This document shows, piece after piece, positions 1 through 5,811 of a stretch of 8,105 bases of DNA. The first letter of the stretch is position 1; every line of letters begins with the position of its first letter. Source of the stretch: DASQEH01 sp038239485. GTDB lineage: Bacteria > Actinomycetota > Actinomycetes > Propionibacteriales > Nocardioidaceae. Under the pieces are notes generated by a model. That model saw nothing but the letters and a program-made list of their open reading frames with translations, had not been told where the DNA came from and did not search any database. The stretch is taken from contig JBBSET010000090.1 of assembly GCA_038239485.1 (NCBI GenBank), positions 1 through 8,105 of the forward strand, written 5' to 3'. The translations under genes were made by a program, and so were the position numbers.

Positions 1-278
1 ACTGCGGCGCTCGCGTTGTGCCCCGTCCCGCCGCCGGGCCGGCGCTCGATGTGACGCGCGTGGGGGGGGGCCGGGGCCCCGCCCGGGCCCACGGTGACGA
101 AGGCGATGTCGGTGCGGTCGAGGTCGGGCAGCTCGGCGTTGGCGGCAGCGTCGTCGGCCGCCCGCAGCACCTCGGGCGGGAACTCCTCTGTGATTGCGAG
201 CTCGGCCTCGATAGCGCGGATACCGTCGGCGAAGCCTGCGTTGGCAGGGCTCCTCAGCGTAAGCAGGCGACGGGGCAC
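1..278 (-). CDS. RNB-family ribonuclease (RNase II/R-like), N-terminal part, runs off the left edge
   Basis: Ninety-two codons are visible, from a GTG at 278-276 that has a purine-rich ribosome binding site 7 bases upstream. The N-terminus (MPRRLLTLRSP, an EEFPPEVL segment near residues 31-38, then PDLDRTDIAFVT at 51-62) matches, from memory, the start of the short actinobacterial RNB-domain exoribonucleases, which degrade RNA 3' to 5' with Mg2+ held by a cluster of aspartates. In that family the next residues should read roughly DPPGSMDLDQA. Here they read GPGGAPAPPHA, in the same register and followed by a family-like HIERR at 76-80, so the aspartates expected at 64, 70 and 72 are all absent. 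A later segment expected to resemble VHYAIAD reads GHNASAA. No frameshift or stop is seen. Either this is poor sequence at a contig edge, or the enzyme is decayed. Family call fairly sure; activity unknown. Confidence 0.72.
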   Translation of the reverse strand, partial: MPRRLLTLRSPANAGFADGIRAIEAELAITEEFPPEVLRAADDAAANAELPDLDRTDIAFVTVGPGGAPAPPHARHIERRPGGGTGHNASAA

Positions 279-285
279 GACCGTG

Positions 286-296
286 CTCCTCTCCTC
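286..296 (-). promoter_or_regulatory. Ribosome binding site of the RNB ribonuclease gene
   Basis: On the minus strand the stretch reads GAGGAGAGGAG and ends 7 bases before the GTG at 278. It is a double Shine-Dalgarno core and fixes this GTG as the start of a gene that would otherwise be easy to miss because it leaves the window. Confidence 0.65.
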
Positions 297-315
297 GGCC
301 GAAAGCTGGCAGCCC

Positions 316-321
316 AGCCTA
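316..321 (-). promoter_or_regulatory. Possible -10 box for the RNB ribonuclease gene
   Basis: The minus strand reads TAGGCT here, which fits the TANNNT pattern of actinobacterial housekeeping promoters, and would give a leader of about 30 bases before the GTG at 278. No convincing -35 box lies 16-18 bases upstream. The 124-base gap after the RNase H gene (279-402) makes a separate promoter plausible. This remains a weak inference; read-through from the upstream operon is the alternative. Confidence 0.28.
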
Positions 322-402
322 ACGCCCAGGGAGGGGAGTGCGGCGAGGATCGTGCGCACTCGAGAAGCCGCCTGCGCGCGCGCATTCCCTGGTCCCTCCG
401 GG

Positions 403-1593
403 TCAAGGCAGGCAGGAGAACTGGCGCAGCGACGAGGCACCGGAAGAGTAGAAGGTGATCGTCGTCAGCGAGGCCGGCACGAGGGCCAGCTTGGTGATGA
501 TGTCGAGGGGAGCGTCGAGGCAGTACCGTACCGACAGCTTGATCGGGTTGACGTGGCTCACCACCACCACAGTCTTGCCCTCGTATGCCGAGACGGTCCG
601 GACGAGTGCGTCCTCGACCCGTTTCTGCACCTCGACGATCGACTCCCCGCCCGGTGGCGCGTAGTCCATCGACGCGAGCCAGGCCTCGAGCTCGGCCGGC
701 CATCGCTGCTCCACCTCGGCGAGTGTGAATCCGTCCCATTCACCGAAGGCCGCCTCACGGAAGCCGTCCTCCACGACGACCTCGAGCCCGAGCTCGACCG
801 ACACCGCTGCGGCGGTGTCACGGGTCCGTTGCAGCGGCGAGGATACGATCGCGTCGATCCCACCCCGGCGGGCCAGCGCGGCGGCAGCTCGCCCGGCCTG
901 CTCACAGCCCTCGTCGAGGAGCCCGGGGTCGTCGCCTCCCGGTCCGGAGAACCGTCTCTCGGCCGTGTGGCGAGTCACCCCATGCCTCAGGAGAACCAGC
1001 GTCGTCGCATCCCCCAGCGATCCGCTCCACCCCTGCATGGCGTGCCGCGACGAGCTGGCGGTGTCGAGGCGCACCCGGAGCCCGGCCGCACCGGGCGAGG
1101 GCGGCTCCACCACCTCGGGGGCCGCGTCAGCCGACGCGCCCGCGTCGGTGGTCGCCGTCGCCCGGACGTCGTGCATCTGGCCGCGGGCGGCGGCGTCCAT
1201 GGCCAGGTTGGCCAGCCGGTCGGCGTCCTTGTTGCGCTCGCGCGGCACCCACGTCCAGATCGTGCCGAACGGTGCCAGCCGCTGGGCGGTGATCGCCAGT
1301 GGCCGCATGCCAGGGTGCTTGACCTTCCACCGCCCTGCCATCTGCTCGATGACCAGCTTGGAGTCCATTCGGACCTCCAGCAGCGCAGTCGGGGTGTGCT
1401 CCAGGTAGAGCTCGAGACCGGCGATCAAGCCGCGGTACTCGGCCACGTTGTTCGTAGCGCGGCCGATCGACTCTGCGGCCTCCGCGATCACCTCACCGGT
1501 ACCCGCGTCGCGGATGAGAGCCCCGAAGCCAGCAGGACCTGGGTTGCCGCGGGACCCGCCGTCCGCCTCGAGCACCACGCTGTCGTGCGCCAT
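403..1593 (-). CDS. Bifunctional RNase HI / histidine acid phosphatase (CobC-like)
   Basis: A 396-residue fusion. Residues 1-140 form a type I RNase H domain, which cuts RNA in RNA-DNA hybrids: D11 in the EADGGSRGNPGP motif, E52 in NNVAEYRG, D77 in RMDSK and D125 in ADRLAN are the expected acidic metal ligands. Residues 141-195 look like a flexible Ala/Pro/Ser-rich linker. Residues 196-396 are a phosphoglycerate-mutase-type histidine phosphatase, with RHG at 203-205 (H204 is the phosphorylated residue), R256 in SSPLQRT, E280 in the REAAFGEWDG motif and H347 in VVSHVNP. The known homologue is M. tuberculosis Rv2228c, for which RNase H and phosphatase activities are reported; the second domain resembles alpha-ribazole phosphatase of cobalamin synthesis. 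The ATG at 1593 begins the RNase H fold directly. It lies 11 bases after the zinc-ribbon gene stop with only a weak GGAC nearby, which suggests translational coupling. All key residues of both domains are present. Confidence 0.95.
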   Translation of the reverse strand: MAHDSVVLEADGGSRGNPGPAGFGALIRDAGTGEVIAEAAESIGRATNNVAEYRGLIAGLELYLEHTPTALLEVRMDSKLVIEQMAGRWKVKHPGMRPLAITAQRLAPFGTIWTWVPRERNKDADRLANLAMDAAARGQMHDVRATATTDAGASADAAPEVVEPPSPGAAGLRVRLDTASSSRHAMQGWSGSLGDATTLVLLRHGVTRHTAERRFSGPGGDDPGLLDEGCEQAGRAAAALARRGGIDAIVSSPLQRTRDTAAAVSVELGLEVVVEDGFREAAFGEWDGFTLAEVEQRWPAELEAWLASMDYAPPGGESIVEVQKRVEDALVRTVSAYEGKTVVVVSHVNPIKLSVRYCLDAPLDIITKLALVPASLTTITFYSSGASSLRQFSCLP

Positions 1594-1604
1594 CGTCGTC
1601 CGGT

Positions 1605-2348
1605 TCAGATCCCGGACTCGTGCGTGCGGACCAGGATCCGGTCGCACTCCTCGCAGCGCAGCACCTCGTCGCTCGGCGCGGTCGCCATCCGGGCCAGGTC
1701 TGCGGCACCAATGTCGAGCTGACAGCCCCCGCACCGACCGTGATGGAGGGCCCCCACTCCCACCCCGCCCAGCTGGTTCCGGAGTCGCTCGTACAGCTTC
1801 AGCAGATCAGGCGGCACGTCGACCACGAGCAGCTCACGCTCGGCCATCGCCTCGGCACGCCTCTCGGCGATGCGCGCGGCCGCGACATCGCGGGACGTGG
1901 TCTGCTCTCCGACCCCTGAGTCGATCTCGGCGAGCTCCGCCTCGAGGGCGGCCAGCCGGGCCTGGGCGTCCTCCAGCTGTTCCATCACCTCCAGCTCCTC
2001 GTCCTCCAGGTCGCTGATCCGGTTGTCAAGGGTCCGGATCTCGTGCTGCATGGCCTGCAGCTGCTTCGGGTCCGACACCTGCCCTCCGTCGATCCGGTCG
2101 CGGTTGCGGGTCCGGCGAACGCGTACCTGTTCGACGTCGGCATCGGCCTTGCGCTGCGCCCTGCTGAGGTCACCGACCTGCGTCTGCAGCTGGCCACAGC
2201 GGTCCGACACGTCGTCTCGTCGCCGGATCAGGTCCGTCAGGGCCGCGTGCTGAGGGAGGGTCCGCGCCTGATGGGTCATCTGGTCCAGGCTCGAGTCGAC
2301 GTGCTGGAGGTCCAGGAGCTTCAGCTGGGCAAAGGGATCGGATTTCAG
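1605..2348 (-). CDS. Coiled-coil protein with C-terminal C4 zinc ribbon
   Basis: A 247-residue soluble protein of the actinobacterial C4-type zinc-ribbon family (Rv2229c-like). The N-terminus reads LKSDPFAQLKLLDLQ; residues about 15-170 are highly charged heptad-like coiled coil with many Glu, Arg and Gln; the C-terminus carries two knuckles, C206-GG-C209 and C232-EE-C235, that should bind one zinc. The architecture is that of the HP0958/FlgZ-like coiled-coil hairpin proteins. A nucleic-acid or protein-binding role is likely but the exact function is unknown. I chose the CTG at 2348 as start because GAGGAG lies exactly 6 bases upstream and the family N-terminus begins there as I remember it. 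The in-frame alternative is a GTG at 2402, which would overlap the Nif3 gene and has a poorer ribosome site. It lies between the Nif3 and RNase H-phosphatase genes, tightly spaced, so probably co-expressed with both. Confidence 0.88.
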   Translation of the reverse strand: MKSDPFAQLKLLDLQHVDSSLDQMTHQARTLPQHAALTDLIRRRDDVSDRCGQLQTQVGDLSRAQRKADADVEQVRVRRTRNRDRIDGGQVSDPKQLQAMQHEIRTLDNRISDLEDEELEVMEQLEDAQARLAALEAELAEIDSGVGEQTTSRDVAAARIAERRAEAMAERELLVVDVPPDLLKLYERLRNQLGGVGVGALHHGRCGGCQLDIGAADLARMATAPSDEVLRCEECDRILVRTHESGI

Positions 2349-2380
2349 CGGGGTCTCCTCGTGCGAGATGCCGGACTCAT
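2345..2380 (-). other. Possible 11-codon coupling ORF between the Nif3 and zinc-ribbon genes
   Basis: The Nif3 stop codon overlaps an ATG as ATGA (2380-2377). That ATG opens a reading frame of 11 codons (MSPASRTRRPR) whose TGA overlaps the CTG start of the zinc-ribbon gene as CTGA (2348-2345). Ribosomes could re-initiate through it, so it may be a coupling device. Such overlaps also occur by chance in high-GC DNA and the peptide resembles nothing I know. Confidence 0.25.
2355..2360 (-). promoter_or_regulatory. Ribosome binding site supporting a CTG start
   Basis: GAGGAG on the minus strand, followed by ACCCCG and then CTG at 2348. The spacing is ideal, and no ATG or GTG stands in frame at that distance, so this site decides for the rare CTG start of the zinc-ribbon gene. 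Confidence 0.6.
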
Positions 2381-3537
2381 CGGACCGGCCGGGGTGTTGC
2401 ACGATAGTTCCACGGATCGGTACACAGGTGTGACACCTGCATGTCGACCGCGAAGCCCTGCACCGACAAGGCCGCACCGAGGGCCGCCCGTGCGACCGGC
2501 AGCCAGGTCCACTCCGCGGCCCAGTGCGCCACGTCGACCAGCGCCGGGGCACCGGGGTGCTCCCGGAACTCTGAAGCCGGATGGTGGCGCAGGTCCGAGG
2601 TCACGAAGACATCGGCGCCGCTCGCTCGAGCCTGGTCGAGCAGGAAATCACCCGCGCCACCGGCGAGGGCGACGCGAGACACCTCTCGGCCGAGCTCGCC
2701 CGAAACCCGCGCGCCGACCGCGGTCGGTGGCAGGGAGTCGACCACGTGGGCGGCGAAGGACTCCAGCGACATCGGCGCTTCGAGCGAGCCGATCCGGCCG
2801 GCGCCACGGTCAGACGCCCAGCCAGCCAGCTCCACCACGTCGAAGGCGGGCTCCTCGTAGGGATGGACGCGCCGCAGCGCTGTGACGACCTGCTCCCGCA
2901 GCGGTCTCGGAACGACCATCTCGACCCGGGTCTCGGGGACGACCTCGACGACGCCCGTGACACCGATGTGCGGGTGGGCGGCCGCACCCGGCCGAAACGT
3001 ACCGGCGCCCTCGGACGTGAAGGCGCACCTGTCGTAGTCACCGATCGAGCCGGCGCCGGCTGCCGCCAGCGCGTCGATCACCCGCTGGGCGTCGTCGCGG
3101 GGTACGAATGTCACGATCTTGTCGAGCTGGTCGGCCCGGTCCGGGACGAGCGGCTCGATGTCGACCAGCCCCAGGGCCTTCGCCATCGACTCGGAGACGC
3201 CGAGAGCAGGTGAGTCGGCGTTCGTGTGAGCGACGTACAGGGCGATCCCGTTGCGGATCAGGTCGTGGACCACCCGGCCCTTCGGCCGATCTGCGCGGAC
3301 CGAGCTCACCGTGCGGAGCAGCAGCGGATGGTGCACGACGAGGACGTCGACACCCAGCCCGACGGCCGCATCCACGACCGCCTGCACCGGGTCCACCGCG
3401 AAGAGCACGCTGGCGACCTCGGCATCGGGATCGCCGACGGCGAGCCCGACCGCGTCCCAGTCGTCGGCGTATCGGGGCGGGTAGAGCTCCTCCATCGCCG
3501 CAACGATGTCGCGCAGAGTCGCCGATACCGTCGCCAC
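2377..3537 (-). CDS. Nif3-like dinuclear metal-centre protein (YbgI/YqfO family)
   Basis: A 386-residue member of the Nif3 family, proteins that assemble as hexamers around a two-metal site and are often annotated as GTP cyclohydrolase I type 2, a name with little proof. Metal-ligand motifs are present: HHPLLL (H69, H70), AHTNAD (H104, D107) near the N-terminus and DVAHWAAEW (H338, E342) near the C-terminus. Between them, about residues 138-236, lies the extra CutA/PII-like domain of the long YqfO-type forms, marked by HPYEEPAFDV at 225-234. The length is normal for actinobacterial members. The start is a GTG giving MATVSATLRDIVAAMEELYPP, which suits the family; its GGAGG (3551-3555) lies 13 bases away, rather far. 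It follows the glycosyltransferase by 40 bases and is directly ahead of the zinc-ribbon gene, an association also found in mycobacteria. The true substrate is unknown. Confidence 0.92.
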   Translation of the reverse strand: MATVSATLRDIVAAMEELYPPRYADDWDAVGLAVGDPDAEVASVLFAVDPVQAVVDAAVGLGVDVLVVHHPLLLRTVSSVRADRPKGRVVHDLIRNGIALYVAHTNADSPALGVSESMAKALGLVDIEPLVPDRADQLDKIVTFVPRDDAQRVIDALAAAGAGSIGDYDRCAFTSEGAGTFRPGAAAHPHIGVTGVVEVVPETRVEMVVPRPLREQVVTALRRVHPYEEPAFDVVELAGWASDRGAGRIGSLEAPMSLESFAAHVVDSLPPTAVGARVSGELGREVSRVALAGGAGDFLLDQARASGADVFVTSDLRHHPASEFREHPGAPALVDVAHWAAEWTWLPVARAALGAALSVQGFAVDMQVSHLCTDPWNYRATPRPVR

Positions 3538-3577
3538 CTTGGCAGCGTAACCTCCGGCCGGCAACGACCACCCTCGC

Positions 3578-5056
3578 CTAGCTGGACAGATGGCTGAGGC
3601 GCGGCCACGCGACGTCCCAGCCCCCGATCGGTGCAGCGCAGACAAAGACGGCGGCTCGATCACTCTCCTCGTTCGACACCGGGGCGCTGATGCGGGAGAA
3701 CCGCCTGCAGCCGGTGAAGTACTCGGTGGGTGGGCCGTCCTCCCAGACGACCACGACAGGAGCGACGTCGGACGGTGGCGGACCCCAGTACTGGTAGCCG
3801 TTCTGGCCGCTCCACGCCTGAGGCAGTCCCAGACCCGGCCCGAACAGGTCGACGGCACCGGCTTCTCCGTAGTTGGTGGCGTAGACACCGGCTCTGCTCC
3901 GCCGACCGGCCGGGATCGAGTGGTACGCCGCAGCGACCACCCGGACGAGGTGCGGCCAGCCGACCGTCTCCCGCTGCGTTTCACCCAGGCCGTTCCATGG
4001 GGACGCCGCGAGCGCCGCGGGCGAAAGGATGGGGAGTGCGGCCGGCAGCGTCAGCACCGAGCTGGCGATGACGGCCATGACGACGGGCCAACGACGCCGG
4101 CGCTGCTCGACCACGACGGATCCGGCCGCGATGAGAACCGGGTAGATGCCGGCGGGGTAGTAGCCCTGGCCGGCAGTGACGACGAAGAACACGATCACGA
4201 CGAGCCAGGTCCAGGCGATCGGCCGGTACGGGCGCCAGGCCGGGTCGCGCCACAGCCGGACGACTCCGAGGATCCACAGGTAGGCACCGCCGAGTCCGAA
4301 GAGCAGCAGCTGGAGGACGAAGAAGCTCGCGCGCTGGCCAGGCGTCCCGTACTCCGTCCGGATCTGGGCGGCGATGGTGAGCTGGGGCCAACCGTGCTGC
4401 GCCTGCCACCACAGCACCGGTGTCCAGGCGGCGGCCGCACACAGCGCCCCTCCCCACAGCCACCGGCTGCGGAGCGCCGACCGTGCCGATGGCGTGAGGA
4501 GCACGCCGAGCAGTAGCCCCGCGAGGAGCACGATGGGGAGCTGCTTGTTGAGCAGGCCGACTCCGGCAACCAGACCTGCCACCAGCCACAGCCAGTCCCG
4601 ACCCGTTCGCAGGATATGCACGACGAGCCACGTCAAGACCACCCACACCAGCAGGTCGACAGTCGACGTGACCAGGAGGTGGCCGGACAGCAGCAGGTAG
4701 GTACTCGTCGCCGCGGTCACCGAGGCGAGCACCTGAGCGAAACGCCCGCCACCCAGCTCGGCGGCCATCACACCCGTCAGGAGCGTGACCGCCGCCGCTA
4801 CCGCAGCCGCCGGCAGCCGGAAGACCAGCAGCGAACCGTTCCCGAGCTGGTCCATCAACCGAGCGATGAGCGGCGTCATCGGCGGCTGGTCGGGGTAACC
4901 CCAAGCCAAGTGCCGGCCACAGTCGATGAAGTACAGCTCGTCCCGGAAGTAGCCGTACCGAGGGCTCAGCGCCACCAGGATCGCGAAGACGGCGGCGACG
5001 ACGGCGGCGAGCGGTCCCCACACCACCCTCCGGCGCGTGTCGGCGCGCTGACTCAT
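3578..5056 (-). CDS. GT39/ArnT-like polyprenyl-phosphate-dependent membrane glycosyltransferase
   Basis: A 492-residue integral membrane protein with about ten or more hydrophobic segments (roughly residues 12-30, 79-98, 104-124, 127-148, 157-187, 199-216, 246-266, 281-297, 303-317 and 324-345). The first outer loop carries the sugar-transfer signature FRDELYFIDCGRHLAWGYPD; D39-E40 are the acidic residues expected to act in catalysis in this GT-C fold. A soluble extracytoplasmic tail follows from about 350 (ATNYGEAGAVDLFGPG near 393-408). Such enzymes take a sugar from a lipid-phosphate carrier and place it on a protein or envelope lipid; acceptor and sugar cannot be read from the sequence. 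The ATG at 5056 is chosen because the charged MSQRADTRRR then precedes the first membrane segment. A TTG at 5083 is the alternative. No strong ribosome site is seen. It begins 37 bases after a tRNA gene and ends 40 bases before Nif3. Confidence 0.88.
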   Translation of the reverse strand: MSQRADTRRRVVWGPLAAVVAAVFAILVALSPRYGYFRDELYFIDCGRHLAWGYPDQPPMTPLIARLMDQLGNGSLLVFRLPAAAVAAAVTLLTGVMAAELGGGRFAQVLASVTAATSTYLLLSGHLLVTSTVDLLVWVVLTWLVVHILRTGRDWLWLVAGLVAGVGLLNKQLPIVLLAGLLLGVLLTPSARSALRSRWLWGGALCAAAAWTPVLWWQAQHGWPQLTIAAQIRTEYGTPGQRASFFVLQLLLFGLGGAYLWILGVVRLWRDPAWRPYRPIAWTWLVVIVFFVVTAGQGYYPAGIYPVLIAAGSVVVEQRRRRWPVVMAVIASSVLTLPAALPILSPAALAASPWNGLGETQRETVGWPHLVRVVAAAYHSIPAGRRSRAGVYATNYGEAGAVDLFGPGLGLPQAWSGQNGYQYWGPPPSDVAPVVVVWEDGPPTEYFTGCRRFSRISAPVSNEESDRAAVFVCAAPIGGWDVAWPRLSHLSS

Positions 5057-5093
5057 CCGGGCATCATCGCCGCGACCGCGCAAGCCTGGCGGG

Positions 5094-5165
5094 TGGGCGC
5101 AGCAGGGATCGAACCTGCGACCACCTCCTTGTAAGGGAGGTGCTCTACCGCTGAGCTATACGCCC
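5094..5165 (-). tRNA. tRNA-Val (anticodon TAC)
   Basis: A complete 72-base cloverleaf can be folded: acceptor arm GGGCGTA with TGCGCCC (one G-T pair), D arm GCTC/GAGC, anticodon stem CCTCC/GGAGG with loop CTTACAA, and T arm GCAGG/CCTGC around TTCGATC. The loop places TAC at 5131-5133, which reads GTA and other GTN valine codons. The discriminator base is A; the 3' CCA is not encoded (CCC follows), so it must be added by the CCA enzyme. No terminator separates it from the glycosyltransferase gene. No clear promoter could be found in the preceding spacer. Confidence 0.96.
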
Positions 5166-5216
5166 GCTGAGCGTGAAACCACAGTGCGCCCTGACACCGC
5201 GGCGCGCTCTTGACAA

Positions 5217-5257
5217 GACAACGACCGCCAACGTCTCGGTTCGCTGGCGGTCGTGTC
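5217..5257 (-). terminator. Strong hairpin, probable terminator downstream of the peroxiredoxin gene
   Basis: The arms 5217-5230 and 5245-5257 pair over 13 base pairs (GACA/TGTC plus CGACCGCCA/TGGCGGTCG) with one bulged A, around a 14-base loop. It lies 93 bases past the peroxiredoxin stop and before tRNA-Val, so it suits the end of the DUF3052-ahpE transcript. The following bases on the minus strand (TTGTCAAG) are not a proper U tract, as is common in actinobacteria. The rest of the 182-base spacer (5168-5349) is AT-richer toward 5257-5349 and shows no gene. Confidence 0.55.
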
Positions 5258-5349
5258 AAAAGCAATGCAACACCCCGAATCGGCCCGGCGCCAGCCTTTC
5301 CACAAGTTCGGCACAAATTGTTCACCTTCAGCAACGGAGCGTAACTGAG

Positions 5350-5811
5350 TCAGTGCATTCCGCTAAGAATTTGCCGATAATCGTCCACCGAGCGGCTCAT
5401 CGAGATGTCGTTGTCCACCCGCCAGCGCACGATCCCTCGGCGGTCGACGATGACGGTCGTACGCCTGGCGCAGCCCATCGACTCGTCGAAGACGCCGTAC
5501 GCCTGTGCTACCGCGCCGTGCGGCCAGAAGTCGCTGAGGAGCGAGAACTCGTATCCATCGCGGTCGGCGAACGCTCGCAGCGAGAACATGTGGTCGCACG
5601 CGAGAGCGAGCAGCTCGGTGGTGTCGTCCGACAGCTCCTCGTACCGGTCGCGGAGCTCCCGCAGCTCCCCGGTGCAGACGCCGCTGAAGGCGAACGGATA
5701 GAACACGAGGACGACATTCTTGGCCCCCCTGAACTGGCTCAGCGTGACGGTCTCACCATGCTGGTTGGTGAGCGCGAAGTCCGGGGCCGGTTCGTCGACC
5801 GCCATCGTCAT
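5350..5811 (-). CDS. ahpE: Peroxiredoxin, AhpE type
   Basis: A 153-residue thioredoxin-fold peroxidase that reduces hydrogen peroxide, organic hydroperoxides and peroxynitrite in the cytoplasm. The active site is P39-FAF-S43-GV-C46: C46 is the peroxidatic cysteine, with Ser replacing the commoner Thr at 43, and R116 is the likely partner arginine. The segment LLSDFWPHGAVAQAYGVF (91-108) is nearly identical to M. tuberculosis AhpE as I remember it, and the length is the same. Unlike that one-cysteine enzyme, this protein has further cysteines at 72 and 114, which could resolve the oxidised C46 or react with mycothiol or mycoredoxin. The ATG at 5811 is chosen because it overlaps the DUF3052 stop as ATGA, which suggests coupling; ATG 5805 is two codons on. 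A hairpin downstream probably ends the transcript. Confidence 0.94.
   Translation of the reverse strand: MTMAVDEPAPDFALTNQHGETVTLSQFRGAKNVVLVFYPFAFSGVCTGELRELRDRYEELSDDTTELLALACDHMFSLRAFADRDGYEFSLLSDFWPHGAVAQAYGVFDESMGCARRTTVIVDRRGIVRWRVDNDISMSRSVDDYRQILSGMH

Noticed and set aside
352..384. GTGCGCAC (352-359) and the alternating TGCGCGCGCGCA (373-384) after the RNase H gene as terminator or Z-DNA element
   Set aside because: The palindromes are short, lack a U tract, and such runs are common by chance in DNA of this composition.
254..739. A 161-codon open frame on the minus strand, Arg/Gly/Ala-rich
   Set aside because: It is an alternative frame over the phosphatase domain and the spacer; the overlapped frame holds all catalytic motifs.
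94..1722. A 542-codon open frame on the plus strand
   Set aside because: It is antisense to the RNB and RNase H-phosphatase genes, has no family likeness, and its composition is that of a GC-rich shadow frame.
2043..2885. A 280-codon open frame on the plus strand
   Set aside because: It is antisense to the zinc-ribbon and Nif3 genes; its tail is low-complexity Arg/Pro/Ala with no recognisable domain.
3981..5021. A 346-codon open frame on the minus strand
   Set aside because: It is a shifted frame of the glycosyltransferase gene and lacks the membrane pattern and the DE motif.
5094..5165. tRNA-Val as an integration site of a mobile element
   Set aside because: No duplicated tRNA 3' end, integrase or other mobile gene is seen in the window.
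5210..5259. TTGACA at 5210-5215 (plus) and 5254-5259 (minus) as -35 promoter boxes
   Set aside because: Neither has a -10 box at 16-18 bases, and both belong to the flanks of the hairpin.
5053..5334. A 93-codon open frame with an AYSSAVEHLPYKEVVAGSIPAA segment
   Set aside because: That segment is the familiar false translation of a tRNA gene, here tRNA-Val.
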